Shown here: positions 37,002-44,919 of the stretch, piece by piece
Position numbering within the stretch: the first letter of the stretch is position 1
Layout of the letters: the number at the start of each line of letters is the position of its first letter
Assembly: GCA_036227345.1 (NCBI GenBank)
Contig: CP109468.1
Coordinates: 5,952,001 to 6,016,000 of the forward strand
Reading direction: 5' to 3'
DNA length: 64,000 nucleotides
DNA from: Streptomyces sp. NBC_01463
GTDB taxonomy: Bacteria > Actinomycetota > Actinomycetes > Streptomycetales > Streptomycetaceae
Translations under genes and position numbers: made by a program
The notes under the pieces: model-generated
What the model was told of the DNA's origin: nothing
The model's input: only the letters and a program-made list of their open reading frames with translations
The model's database searches: none

Positions 37002-40000
37002 ATGCTCGAGCCCACCGAACCCGGCACGACCGGGAACGCAGAAGACAACAACACCCCCGGGGACAAGCTGCCGCCGCGCCGCAGGCGCCGCGCCGCGTCC
37101 CGCCCGGCCGGCCCGCCCACGACGGGCGCACAGGCTGCCGGAGCCGAGGCGCCGGCCATACCGGCCGTTGACGCCGGAGTGTCGGAAACCAGCACCGAGA
37201 ACACCACCGAGGCCGAGGCCGCACCGCCGGTCCGCGCCCGCCGCCGCGCCGTCCGCAAGGCCACCGCCCCCGCCGGCGCGCCGCAGGCCGCCGAGACCGT
37301 CGAGGTCGTCGAGCCGGTTGTCGCGGCTGCCGCGCCGGTCGAGGAGGAGGCTGTGGAGCCGGTCGAGGCGCCGCGTCGTCGTCGTGCCTCCCGCAAGGCC
37401 ACCGCCCCGGCGGGTGCGCCGCAGGCCGCCGAGACCGTCGAGGTCGTCGAGCCGGTCGTGGCGGCTGCCGCGCCGGTCGAGGAGGAGGCTGTGGAGCCTG
37501 TCGAGGCGCCGCGTCGTCGTCGTGCCTCCCGCAAGGCCACCGCCCCCGCCGGTGCACCGCAGGCCGCCGAGGTGGCCGAGATCGTCGAGGAGACCGTCGC
37601 GGCCGAGGCCGTCGAGCCCGTCGTGGCCGAGCCCGTCGCCGAGGCGCCGCGTGGCCGCACCCGCCGCAGGGCCTCCGCGCCCGCCGGTGCGCCCCAGGCC
37701 ACCCGGACCGAGCCCGCCGCCGAGCCGGCGCAGCCGGCCGAGGCCATCGAGGCGGACGGGCCCGCCGAAGCCGCCGAGCCCGTCGAGGCCCCGCGCGGCC
37801 GTCGCCGTGCGTCGCGCAAGGCGACCTCCCCCGCGGGCGCCCCGCAGGTCACCGAGGCCGCGGAGGAGCGCACCGAGGTCCAGAGCGGCGAGAGCCTGCC
37901 CGAGGCAGCCGTCGAGGAGCTGGCCGCCGAGACCGCCGAGGTCGAGGAGGCCGCCCCGCGCGGCCGTCAGCGCCGCCGTGCCACCGCCGCCGCCGGCCGC
38001 CCCGAGTTCACCGGCAAGGTCGAGGAGCCCGCGCGCCGCAGCCGCCGCGCCGAGCGCCCCGCCGTCGCCGTGTTCCAGGCGCCGGTCTTCGCCGAGCCGA
38101 TGTTCCAGACCCCGGAGACGGCCGCCGCTGCCGCCGCCGCGCAGCCCCCCGTCGCGCACGACGAGGAGCCCGAGGACGAGATCGGTACGGCCGAGGAGCA
38201 GGCCCAGGCCGCCCCGGCCGCCGCCCCCGCCGAGGCCGCGCCGCAGGGCGGTTCGCGCCGCCGCCGTCGCCGTCGCGGTGAGGCCGCCGAAGCCGAGCCC
38301 GTCGCGCCCGCCCCGGCCGCCGCCCCCGTGGAGGAGCAGGCCGAGGACGAGCACGAGCCCTCGGGCGAGAGCGACGCCGAGCAGGACGGGGAGGACACCG
38401 ACGAGTACGGCGACCGCCCGTCGCGCAGGCGCCGTCGTGGTGGCCGTCGCCGCCGTCGCGGCGAGTCCGCCGAGGACGACGCCGCCGAGCAGCACGCCGA
38501 CGACTCCGCCGACCACTCCGATGACGAGCACGAGGGTGCTCAGGAGTCCGAGGACGAGGGCGACGACGAGCAGGACGACAACGACTCCGGGGCCTCCGGG
38601 TCGAGCAGCAGCCGTCGGCGCCGGCGCCGCCGCCGTCGCAGCGGTGACGCCTCGTCCGACGCCGAGAACGGCACGGACGACCCCGAGCGCACCGTCGTGA
38701 AGGTCCGCGAGCCCCGCAAGAAGGAGGCCGAGCGCGAGCCCGGCACCGGCTTCGACGAGGTCCAGTCCATCAAGGGCTCGACCCGTATGGAGGCCAAGAA
38801 GCAGCGCCGCCGCGAGGGCCGCGAGCAGGGCCGCCGCCGGGTTCCGATCATCACCGAGGCGGAGTTCCTCGCCCGTCGCGAGGCCGTCGAGCGCGTCATG
38901 GTCGTCCGCCAGAACGGCGAGCGCACCCAGATCGGCGTCCTCGAGGACAACGTGCTCGTCGAGCACTACGTCAACAAGGAGCAGGCCACCAGCTACGTCG
39001 GCAACGTCTACCTGGGCAAGGTCCAGAACGTCCTGCCGTCCATGGAGGCCGCCTTCGTCGACATCGGCAAGGGCCGCAACGCCGTCCTGTACGCCGGTGA
39101 GGTCAACTTCGAGGCGCTCGGCATGGCCCACGGGCCGCGCCGCATCGAGACCGCGCTCAAGTCCGGCCAGTCCGTCCTCGTCCAGGTGACGAAGGACCCG
39201 ATCGGCCACAAGGGCGCCCGCCTGACCAGTCAGGTCTCGCTGCCCGGCCGCTACCTCGTCTACGTGCCCGAGGGCTCGATGACCGGGATCAGCCGCAAGC
39301 TGCCCGACACCGAGCGCGCCCGGCTCAAGACCATCCTCAAGAAGATCGTCCCCGAGGACGCCGGCGTCATCGTGCGCACCGCGGCCGAGGGCGCGAGCGA
39401 GGACGAGCTGCGCCGTGACGTCGAGCGTCTGCAGCAGCAGTGGGAGGAGATCCAGAAGAAGTCGAAGAGCAGCGGCAGCTCCAACGCGCCGACGCTGCTC
39501 TACGGCGAGCCGGACATGACCGTCCGGGTCGTCCGGGACATCTTCAACGAGGACTTCTCCAAGGTCATCGTCAGCGGCGACGAGGCGTGGGAGACCATCC
39601 ACGGCTACGTCTCGCACGTGGCGCCCGACCTGACGGACCGGCTGTCGCGGTGGACCTCCGAGGTCGACATCTTCGCGACGTACCGGATCGACGAGCAGCT
39701 CATGAAGGCGCTGGACCGCAAGGTCTACCTGCCGAGCGGCGGCTCGCTGGTGATCGACAAGACCGAGGCGATGGTCGTCGTCGACGTCAACACCGGCAAG
39801 TTCACCGGCCAGGGCGGCAACCTGGAAGAGACCGTCACCAAGAACAACCTGGAGGCGGCCGAGGAGATCGTGCGTCAGCTGCGGCTGCGCGACCTCGGCG
39901 GCATCGTCGTCGTCGACTTCATCGACATGGTGCTGGAGTCCAACCGGGACCTGGTGCTGCGACGGCTCCTGGAGTGCCTGGGACGCGACCGTACGAAGCA

Positions 40001-41078
40001 CCAGGTCGCCGAGGTCACCTCGCTCGGCCTGGTCCAGATGACCCGTAAGCGGGTCGGCCAGGGTCTGCTGGAGTCCTTCTCCGAGACCTGCGTCCACTGC
40101 AACGGGCGCGGCGTCATCGTGCACATGGAGCAGCCCACCTCGGTGGGTGGCGGCGGCAACGGCAAGCGTTCCAAGAAGCGCCGTGGCGGTTCGGGCCAGG
40201 ACCACGAGCACGAGCACGGTCACGAGCAGGACCACGAGCACGATCACGTCGCCGAGACCGAGGTGGAGACCGAGGCCGAGGTGGCCGCTGAGGTGGCCGC
40301 CCCGCTGGCGCTGCCCGAGCCGGAGTTCGTCCCGGACGAGGAGCTGTACAGCAGCCCGGCCGAGGCCGAGGCGGCCGCGGGCCGCGGCCGTGGCCGTCGT
40401 CGGGCGACCCGGAAGGCCTCGGCCCCGGCCGGTGCTCCGAAGGCGGCGTCCGCCCCGGCCCCCGTGGCCGAGCCGGTCGCGGCACCGGAGCCCCTCGTGG
40501 AGCCGGAGCCCGAGCCGGTCGTTGAAGCACCGGTCGCCGAGGCGCCCGTCGCCGACGCGCCCCAGGGCCGTACACGCCGCAGGGCGACCCGCAAGGCGAC
40601 CGCCCCGGCGGGTTCGCCCGCCCAGGCCGCCGAGCCCGTCGTGGTCCCGGCCGTCGAGGAGCCGGTGTCCGACGCCGACCCGGTCGCCGCCGAGGACCCG
40701 GTCGTCGAGGCCCCGCACACCGAGGCCCCCGCCGAGGAGCCGGCCGCGCCCCCGCGTGCCCGCCGCCGTGCGACCCGCAAGGTCAGCGCACCCGCGGGTT
40801 CCCCCGCAGGTGCCGAGGACACCGCGGTCGTCGTGGTGACGGCTTCCGGACCGGCCGCCGAGCCGGAGTCCGCCCCCGAGGCCGACGCCGAACCGGCACC
40901 GGCCAAGAAGGCGGCCCGCAAGACCGCGAAGAAGGCCACGGCCAAGAAGGCCGCCGTCAAGAAGACGGCTGCCAAGAAGACCGTCGCCAAGAAGACGACG
41001 GCCAAGAAGGCGGCGAAGAAGACGGTGGCGGCCGAGCAGCAGTCCCCGTCCGTCACGGCCTCCGCCGACGAGGGCTGA
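37002..41078 (+). CDS. rne: ribonuclease E/G (RNase ES type) with long repeat-rich flanks
   Basis: Endoribonuclease for rRNA/tRNA maturation and mRNA decay. 1358 residues; the catalytic core is central (about 620-1035), as in Streptomyces RNase ES, not N-terminal as in E. coli. Core: S1-type RNA-binding region (N-V-Y-L-G-K-V-Q-N-V-L), DNase-I-like active site with the two aspartates in V-D-V-N-T-G (about 927) and V-D-F-I-D-M (about 970), and Zn-link C-V-H-C (about 1030). The N-terminal 600 residues are Ala/Glu/Arg-rich and include two near-identical tandem 138-bp repeats. The C-terminal third has a His-rich run, three more R-R-R-A-T-R-K units and a Lys-Ala tail like histone H1. ATG at 37002. 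Confidence 0.96.
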   Translation: MLEPTEPGTTGNAEDNNTPGDKLPPRRRRRAASRPAGPPTTGAQAAGAEAPAIPAVDAGVSETSTENTTEAEAAPPVRARRRAVRKATAPAGAPQAAETVEVVEPVVAAAAPVEEEAVEPVEAPRRRRASRKATAPAGAPQAAETVEVVEPVVAAAAPVEEEAVEPVEAPRRRRASRKATAPAGAPQAAEVAEIVEETVAAEAVEPVVAEPVAEAPRGRTRRRASAPAGAPQATRTEPAAEPAQPAEAIEADGPAEAAEPVEAPRGRRRASRKATSPAGAPQVTEAAEERTEVQSGESLPEAAVEELAAETAEVEEAAPRGRQRRRATAAAGRPEFTGKVEEPARRSRRAERPAVAVFQAPVFAEPMFQTPETAAAAAAAQPPVAHDEEPEDEIGTAEEQAQAAPAAAPAEAAPQGGSRRRRRRRGEAAEAEPVAPAPAAAPVEEQAEDEHEPSGESDAEQDGEDTDEYGDRPSRRRRRGGRRRRRGESAEDDAAEQHADDSADHSDDEHEGAQESEDEGDDEQDDNDSGASGSSSSRRRRRRRRRSGDASSDAENGTDDPERTVVKVREPRKKEAEREPGTGFDEVQSIKGSTRMEAKKQRRREGREQGRRRVPIITEAEFLARREAVERVMVVRQNGERTQIGVLEDNVLVEHYVNKEQATSYVGNVYLGKVQNVLPSMEAAFVDIGKGRNAVLYAGEVNFEALGMAHGPRRIETALKSGQSVLVQVTKDPIGHKGARLTSQVSLPGRYLVYVPEGSMTGISRKLPDTERARLKTILKKIVPEDAGVIVRTAAEGASEDELRRDVERLQQQWEEIQKKSKSSGSSNAPTLLYGEPDMTVRVVRDIFNEDFSKVIVSGDEAWETIHGYVSHVAPDLTDRLSRWTSEVDIFATYRIDEQLMKALDRKVYLPSGGSLVIDKTEAMVVVDVNTGKFTGQGGNLEETVTKNNLEAAEEIVRQLRLRDLGGIVVVDFIDMVLESNRDLVLRRLLECLGRDRTKHQVAEVTSLGLVQMTRKRVGQGLLESFSETCVHCNGRGVIVHMEQPTSVGGGGNGKRSKKRRGGSGQDHEHEHGHEQDHEHDHVAETEVETEAEVAAEVAAPLALPEPEFVPDEELYSSPAEAEAAAGRGRGRRRATRKASAPAGAPKAASAPAPVAEPVAAPEPLVEPEPEPVVEAPVAEAPVADAPQGRTRRRATRKATAPAGSPAQAAEPVVVPAVEEPVSDADPVAAEDPVVEAPHTEAPAEEPAAPPRARRRATRKVSAPAGSPAGAEDTAVVVVTASGPAAEPESAPEADAEPAPAKKAARKTAKKATAKKAAVKKTAAKKTVAKKTTAKKAAKKTVAAEQQSPSVTASADEG
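37254..37529 (+). repeat. two tandem 138-bp in-frame repeats in the RNase E/G gene
   Basis: Units 37254-37391 and 37392-37529 are nearly identical (46 residues each: Arg-Lys-rich A-T-A-P-A-G-A-P-Q-A-A block then a Glu/Val/Pro block). A third, diverging copy starts at 37530. Looser copies follow near 37650 and 37795. Confidence 0.85.
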
Positions 41079-41091
41079 GTTCGAGTCACCC

Positions 41092-41136
41092 AGGGTCTGT
41101 GCTGAGCCGGCCACGGGCCGGCTCAGCACAGACCCT
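41092..41136 (+). terminator. RNase E/G gene terminator, 21-bp perfect stem
   Basis: AGGGTCTGTGCTGAGCCGGC plus one more C (41092-41112) pairs exactly with 41116-41136 over the loop ACG, 14 bases after the stop. Confidence 0.93.
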
Positions 41137-41234
41137 CGCACCGCGCGCGACGCAGTCGGGCCGGTCCCTCACGGGGCCGGCCGGCTGCTTTCCGGTGCCG
41201 GCCGTCCCCGTACCCCACACGGAAGTCCCCGTAC

Positions 41235-42125
41235 ATGCACAAGATCCAGAAGGCCGTCATACCCGCTGCCGGGCTCGGTACCCGGTTCCTGCCGGCGACG
41301 AAGGCGACTCCCAAGGAGATGCTGCCGGTGGTCGACAAGCCGGCGATCCAGTACGTCGTGGAGGAGGCCGCCGCCGCGGGCCTGAACGACGTCCTGATGA
41401 TCACCGGGCGCAACAAGCGCGCGCTGGAGGACCACTTCGACCGGAACTACGAGCTGGAGTCGGCGCTGACCCGCAAGGGCGACGACGAGCGGCTGGTCCG
41501 GGTCCAGGAGTCCAGTGACCTGGCGACCATGCACTACGTCCGGCAGGGCGACCCCAGGGGCCTCGGCCACGCCGTCCTGTGCGCGGAGCCCCACGTGGGC
41601 GCCGAGCCCTTCGCCGTGCTGCTCGGTGACGACCTGATCGACCCGCGCGATCCGCTGCTGGCCCGCATGACCGAGATCCAGGAGCGCGAGGGCGGCAGCG
41701 TCGTCGCGCTGATGGAGGTCGCGCCCGAGCAGATCCACATGTACGGCTGCGCCGCGGTGGAGGCCACCGCGGAGGACGACGTCGTGCGCGTCACCGGACT
41801 GGTCGAGAAGCCGGAGCCCGGGGACGCCCCCAGCAATCTGGCGGTCATCGGACGCTACGTCCTGGACCCCGCCGTCTTCGGCGTGCTGCGCGAGACGGAG
41901 CCGGGCCGGGGCGGCGAGATCCAGCTGACGGACGCGCTCCAGCAGCTCGCCGCCGACGAGAAGGTCGGCGGTCCGGTGCACGGCGTCGTCTTCCGCGGCC
42001 GCCGCTACGACACCGGTGACCGAGGCGACTACCTCCGGGCCATCGTCAGACTGGCCTGCGAGCGCGAGGACCTGGGTCCGGACTTCCGTACCTGGCTGCG
42101 CGGCTTCGTGGCCGCCGAGCTCTGA
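41235..42125 (+). CDS. galU: UTP-glucose-1-phosphate uridylyltransferase
   Basis: Makes UDP-glucose from UTP and glucose 1-phosphate. 296 residues; nucleotide-binding start A-A-G-L-G-T-R-F-L-P-A-T-K-A-T-P-K-E-M-L (about residues 9-28), V-L-L-G-D-D-L metal site and E-K-P in the sugar pocket, all typical of GalU rather than RmlA. ATG at 41235. It opens a three-gene group between the RNase E/G gene and rplU and can feed the GalE epimerase and glycosyltransferases downstream. In the S. coelicolor order I remember, no such genes separate RNase ES from rplU, so this may be a lineage-specific insertion. Confidence 0.95.
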   Translation: MHKIQKAVIPAAGLGTRFLPATKATPKEMLPVVDKPAIQYVVEEAAAAGLNDVLMITGRNKRALEDHFDRNYELESALTRKGDDERLVRVQESSDLATMHYVRQGDPRGLGHAVLCAEPHVGAEPFAVLLGDDLIDPRDPLLARMTEIQEREGGSVVALMEVAPEQIHMYGCAAVEATAEDDVVRVTGLVEKPEPGDAPSNLAVIGRYVLDPAVFGVLRETEPGRGGEIQLTDALQQLAADEKVGGPVHGVVFRGRRYDTGDRGDYLRAIVRLACEREDLGPDFRTWLRGFVAAEL

Positions 42126-42188
42126 GCCGCCCGCACGGCGCACGCACCCCACCCGAGACACCCGCACCAAGGACCAAGGAGAACCCTC

Positions 42189-42941
42189 ATGATCGGCATG
42201 ATTCTGGCGGCCGGCGCCGGCCGCCGTCTGCGCCCCTACACCGACACGCTTCCCAAGGCCCTGGTGCCGGTCGGGCCCGAGGGCGACGAGGAGAGCCTGA
42301 CCGTCGTCGACCTGACGCTCGGCAACTTCGCCGAGGTCGGCCTGACCGACGTCGCGATCATCGTGGGCTACCGCAAGGAGGCCCTGTACGAGCGCAAGGC
42401 CGCCCTGGAGGCGAAGTACGGCGTCAGCATCACGCTGATCGACAACGACAAGGCCGAGGAGTGGAACAACGCCTACTCCCTCTGGTGCGGCCGTGACGCC
42501 CTCAAGGACGGCGTGATCCTCGCCAACGGCGACACCGTGCACCCCGTCTCCGTCGAGAAGACGCTGCTCGCCGCCCGCGGCGAGGGCAAGAAGATCATCC
42601 TCGCCCTCGACACGGTCAAGCAGCTGGCCGACGAGGAGATGAAGGTCGTCGTCGACCCCGGCAAGGGCGTCCAGCGGATCACCAAGCTGATGGACCCGTC
42701 CGAGGCCACCGGCGAGTACATCGGCGTCACGCTCATCGAGGGCGACGCGGCCGAGGAGCTGGCCGACGCGCTGAAGACCACGTTCGAGCGCGACCCGGAC
42801 CTGTACTACGAGGACGGCTACCAGGAGCTCGTCAACCGCGGCTTCAAGGTCGACGTGGAGCCGATCGGCGACGTCAAGTGGGTCGAGATCGACAACCACG
42901 AGGACCTGGCCAAGGGCAGGACCATCGCGTGCCAGTACTGA
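42189..42941 (+). CDS. nucleotidyltransferase (phosphocholine/glycerol-phosphate cytidylyltransferase-like)
   Basis: 250-residue GT-A-fold NTP transferase. Signature A-A-G-A-G-R-R-L-R-P-Y-T (about 7-18) then L-P-K-A-L-V-P-V; N-N-A-Y-S-L-W is the segment typical of LicC-type phosphocholine and related alditol-phosphate cytidylyltransferases; A-N-G-D is the metal site; the C terminus has W-V-E-I-D-N-H-E-D. The overlapping next gene is a glycerol-1-phosphate dehydrogenase homologue, so the likely substrate is glycerol phosphate and CTP, giving CDP-glycerol; choline, inositol or sugar phosphates are alternatives. ATG at 42189 is preceded by AAGGAGAACCCTC. Confidence 0.88.
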   Translation: MIGMILAAGAGRRLRPYTDTLPKALVPVGPEGDEESLTVVDLTLGNFAEVGLTDVAIIVGYRKEALYERKAALEAKYGVSITLIDNDKAEEWNNAYSLWCGRDALKDGVILANGDTVHPVSVEKTLLAARGEGKKIILALDTVKQLADEEMKVVVDPGKGVQRITKLMDPSEATGEYIGVTLIEGDAAEELADALKTTFERDPDLYYEDGYQELVNRGFKVDVEPIGDVKWVEIDNHEDLAKGRTIACQY

Positions 42942-43990
42942 CCCGGCTCATCCCCGCACCGGTCGTCGTCGACATCCGGGCAGGCGCTCTGGCCGATCTG
43001 GCGGGCGTCCTCGCCGATCAGCGGATCTCCGGCTCGGGCAAGCTGGCGATAGCGATCAGCGGGGGTTCCGGCCGGGCGCTGCGTGAGCGGCTCTCGGACA
43101 GCCTGCCGGGCGCTTCCTGGTTCGAGGTGGGCGGCGGCACGCTGAACGACGCCGTCAAGCTCGCCGAGGCCATGAAGTCCGGCCGGTACGACGCCGTCGT
43201 GGGACTCGGCGGCGGCAAGATCATCGACTGTGCGAAGTTCGCCGCGGCGCGCATCGGGCTGCCGCTGGTCGCCGTGGCGACGAACCTGTCGCACGACGGT
43301 CTGTGCTCCCCGGTGGCGACGCTGGACAACGACGCGGGCCGCGGCTCGTACGGTGTCCCGAACCCGATCGCCGTCGTCATCGACCTCGACATCATCCGTG
43401 AGGCCCCGGACCGCTTCGTGCGGTCCGGGATCGGTGACGCGCTCTCCAACATCTCCGCCGTGGCGGACTGGGAGCTCGCCCACCGGGTCAACGGCGAGGA
43501 CATCGACGGACTGGCCGCGGCGATGGCCCGGCAGGCCGGTGAGGCCGTGCTGCGCCACCCCGGGGCCCTCGGCGACGACTCCTTCCTCCAGGTGCTGGCG
43601 GAAGGGCTGGTGCTGACCGGTATCTCGATGTCGGTGGCGGGCGACAGCCGTCCCGCCTCCGGCGCCTGCCACGAGATCAACCACGCCTTCGACCTGCTCT
43701 TCCCGCAGCGTGCGGCGAGCCACGGGGAGCAGTGCGGGCTGGGCGCGGCGTTCGCGATGCATCTGCGCGGCGCCCACCGGGAGTCCGTCCGGATGACCGA
43801 GGCGCTGCGGCGCCACGGCCTGCCGGTCACCGCGGAGGAGATCGGCTTCAGCGCGGACGAGTTCGTCTCGGTGGTCGACTTCGCACCCCGGACCAGGCCG
43901 GGCCGGTACACGATCCTGGAACACCTGGACCTGTCCACGGACGGGATCAGGGACGCCTACGCCGACTACGTCAGGGCCGCGGCGGCCTGA
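42929..43990 (+). CDS. sn-glycerol-1-phosphate dehydrogenase-like protein (AraM/Fe-ADH_2 family)
   Basis: 353 residues of the iron/zinc dehydroquinate-synthase-like alcohol dehydrogenase superfamily, the branch that reduces dihydroxyacetone phosphate to sn-glycerol 1-phosphate. Seen: G-G-G-T-L-N-D and V-G-L-G-G-G-K-I-I-D (NAD(P) loop, about residues 88-97), N-L-S-H-D-G (the archaeal/AraM signature), D-S-R-P-A-S-G-x-x-H-E-I-N-H (metal ligand His) and H-G-E-Q-C-G. GTG at 42929 overlaps the nucleotidyltransferase stop by 13 bases, so translation is coupled and the two enzymes probably act in sequence. Ends before the rplU promoter. Confidence 0.9.
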   Translation: MPVLTRLIPAPVVVDIRAGALADLAGVLADQRISGSGKLAIAISGGSGRALRERLSDSLPGASWFEVGGGTLNDAVKLAEAMKSGRYDAVVGLGGGKIIDCAKFAAARIGLPLVAVATNLSHDGLCSPVATLDNDAGRGSYGVPNPIAVVIDLDIIREAPDRFVRSGIGDALSNISAVADWELAHRVNGEDIDGLAAAMARQAGEAVLRHPGALGDDSFLQVLAEGLVLTGISMSVAGDSRPASGACHEINHAFDLLFPQRAASHGEQCGLGAAFAMHLRGAHRESVRMTEALRRHGLPVTAEEIGFSADEFVSVVDFAPRTRPGRYTILEHLDLSTDGIRDAYADYVRAAAA

Positions 43991-44005
43991 AGAGGGGGGC
44001 CCGGT

Positions 44006-44035
44006 TTGACCGGGCTGTCCAGGGCCCCGTAATCT
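44006..44035 (+). promoter_or_regulatory. rplU promoter TTGACC-N18-TAATCT
   Basis: TTGACC (44006-44011) and TAATCT (44030-44035) with an 18-base spacer, 16 bases after the dehydrogenase stop. It gives a leader of about 147 bases before rplU. Confidence 0.65.
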
Positions 44036-44076
44036 TGACCGTCGGCGTTTGTTTCGCCACACCTCTGAGCACTCAC

Positions 44077-44147
44077 CTCCCGCTCGTACGGGAGAGGCCG
44101 CTCGTCCAATCCGGATCATCACGGGTCCCCGGACCCGTGTGAGCGGC
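44077..44147 (+). promoter_or_regulatory. structured rplU mRNA leader
   Basis: Hairpin CTCCCG-N6-CGGGAG (44077-44094), then an outer stem GCCGCTC/GAGCGGC (44097-44103 with 44141-44147) enclosing a second hairpin CACGGGT/ACCCGTG (44120-44139). Such leaders in front of L21 genes can be autoregulatory; that role here is inference. Confidence 0.5.
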
Positions 44148-44188
44148 TGGCTTCAGAGGTTTTCGCTTCGAGTGAGAGTGAGATCCGC

Positions 44189-44509
44189 GTGTACGCCATC
44201 GTGCGCAGCGGTGGTCGCCAGCACAAGGTTGCTGTCGGCGACATCGTTGAGGTTGACAAGATTCCCACCGCCAAGGTTGGCGACACGGTAGAGCTCTCTA
44301 CCCTGCTCGTTGTCGACGGCGACGCCGTGACCAGCGACCCGTGGGTGCTGGACGGCATCAAGGTCCAGGCCGAGATTGTGGACCACCACAAGGGCGCGAA
44401 GATCGACATCCTTCGCTACAAGAACAAGACCGGTTACCGCCGTCGCCAGGGTCACCGCCAGCAGTACACGGCGATCAAGGTCACCGGCATCCCCGCGGCT
44501 GCGAAGTAA
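44189..44509 (+). CDS. rplU: 50S ribosomal protein L21
   Basis: 106 residues with the L21 signature in the C-terminal half ([20 protein letters not shown]) and the opening [16 protein letters not shown] at 44189, with GAGTGAGAGTGAGATC upstream as a degenerate Shine-Dalgarno. It starts the rplU-rpmA operon; rpmA follows after 14 bases. Confidence 0.98.
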   Translation: MYAIVRSGGRQHKVAVGDIVEVDKIPTAKVGDTVELSTLLVVDGDAVTSDPWVLDGIKVQAEIVDHHKGAKIDILRYKNKTGYRRRQGHRQQYTAIKVTGIPAAAK

Positions 44510-44523
44510 GGGACTGAGAACAC

Positions 44524-44781
44524 ATGGCACACAAGAAGGGCGCATCGTCCACCCGGAACGGGCGCGATTCCAATGCTCAGCGGCTCGGCGTGAAGCGCTT
44601 CGGCGGTCAGGCCGTCAACGCCGGTGAGATCCTGGTCCGCCAGCGCGGCACCCACTTCCACCCGGGCACGGGCGTCGGCCGTGGCGGCGACGACACGCTG
44701 TTCGCCCTCGCCGCCGGTGCGGTCGAGTTCGGCACGCACCGTGGCCGCAAGGTCGTGAACATCGTTCCGATCGCCGGCTGA
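44524..44781 (+). CDS. rpmA: 50S ribosomal protein L27
   Basis: 85 residues, starting M-A-H-K-K-G, so it lacks the N-terminal extension that some Firmicutes cleave. G-V-K-R-F-G-G-Q and [11 protein letters not shown] are standard. ATG at 44524 lies 14 bases after rplU. A bulged hairpin terminator follows before obg. Confidence 0.98.
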   Translation: MAHKKGASSTRNGRDSNAQRLGVKRFGGQAVNAGEILVRQRGTHFHPGTGVGRGGDDTLFALAAGAVEFGTHRGRKVVNIVPIAG

Positions 44782-44812
44782 TTTTCGGCGCTCGTCGAGC
44801 GGTATGACGTGG

Positions 44813-44851
44813 AGGCGGACCTCACTTCCCGAACGGGAAGTGGGTCCGCCT
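44813..44851 (+). terminator. rplU-rpmA terminator
   Basis: AGGCGGACC and CACTTCCC arms pair with GGGAAGTG and GGTCCGCCT around the loop GAAC, with one bulged T at 44822; TTTCG follows. Confidence 0.88.
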
Positions 44852-44919
44852 TTCGCGTGTTGCTCCTACAGGAGCACGAGCGAGACATTTCTGCACGTAT
44901 GTAACTGGAGGTTCCAACC

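Noticed and set aside
37254..37529. CRISPR-like or mobile-element origin for the 138-bp repeats
   Set aside because: Units are directly tandem, in frame and coding for the same low-complexity protein block; no spacers, no terminal repeats, no transposase.
36711..41141. Very long open frame on the minus strand opposite the RNase E/G gene
   Set aside because: It is a mirror of the biased GC codons of the repeat-rich sense gene: low-complexity Gly/Leu/Arg content, no motif, no RBS. The plus-strand gene has clear catalytic motifs.
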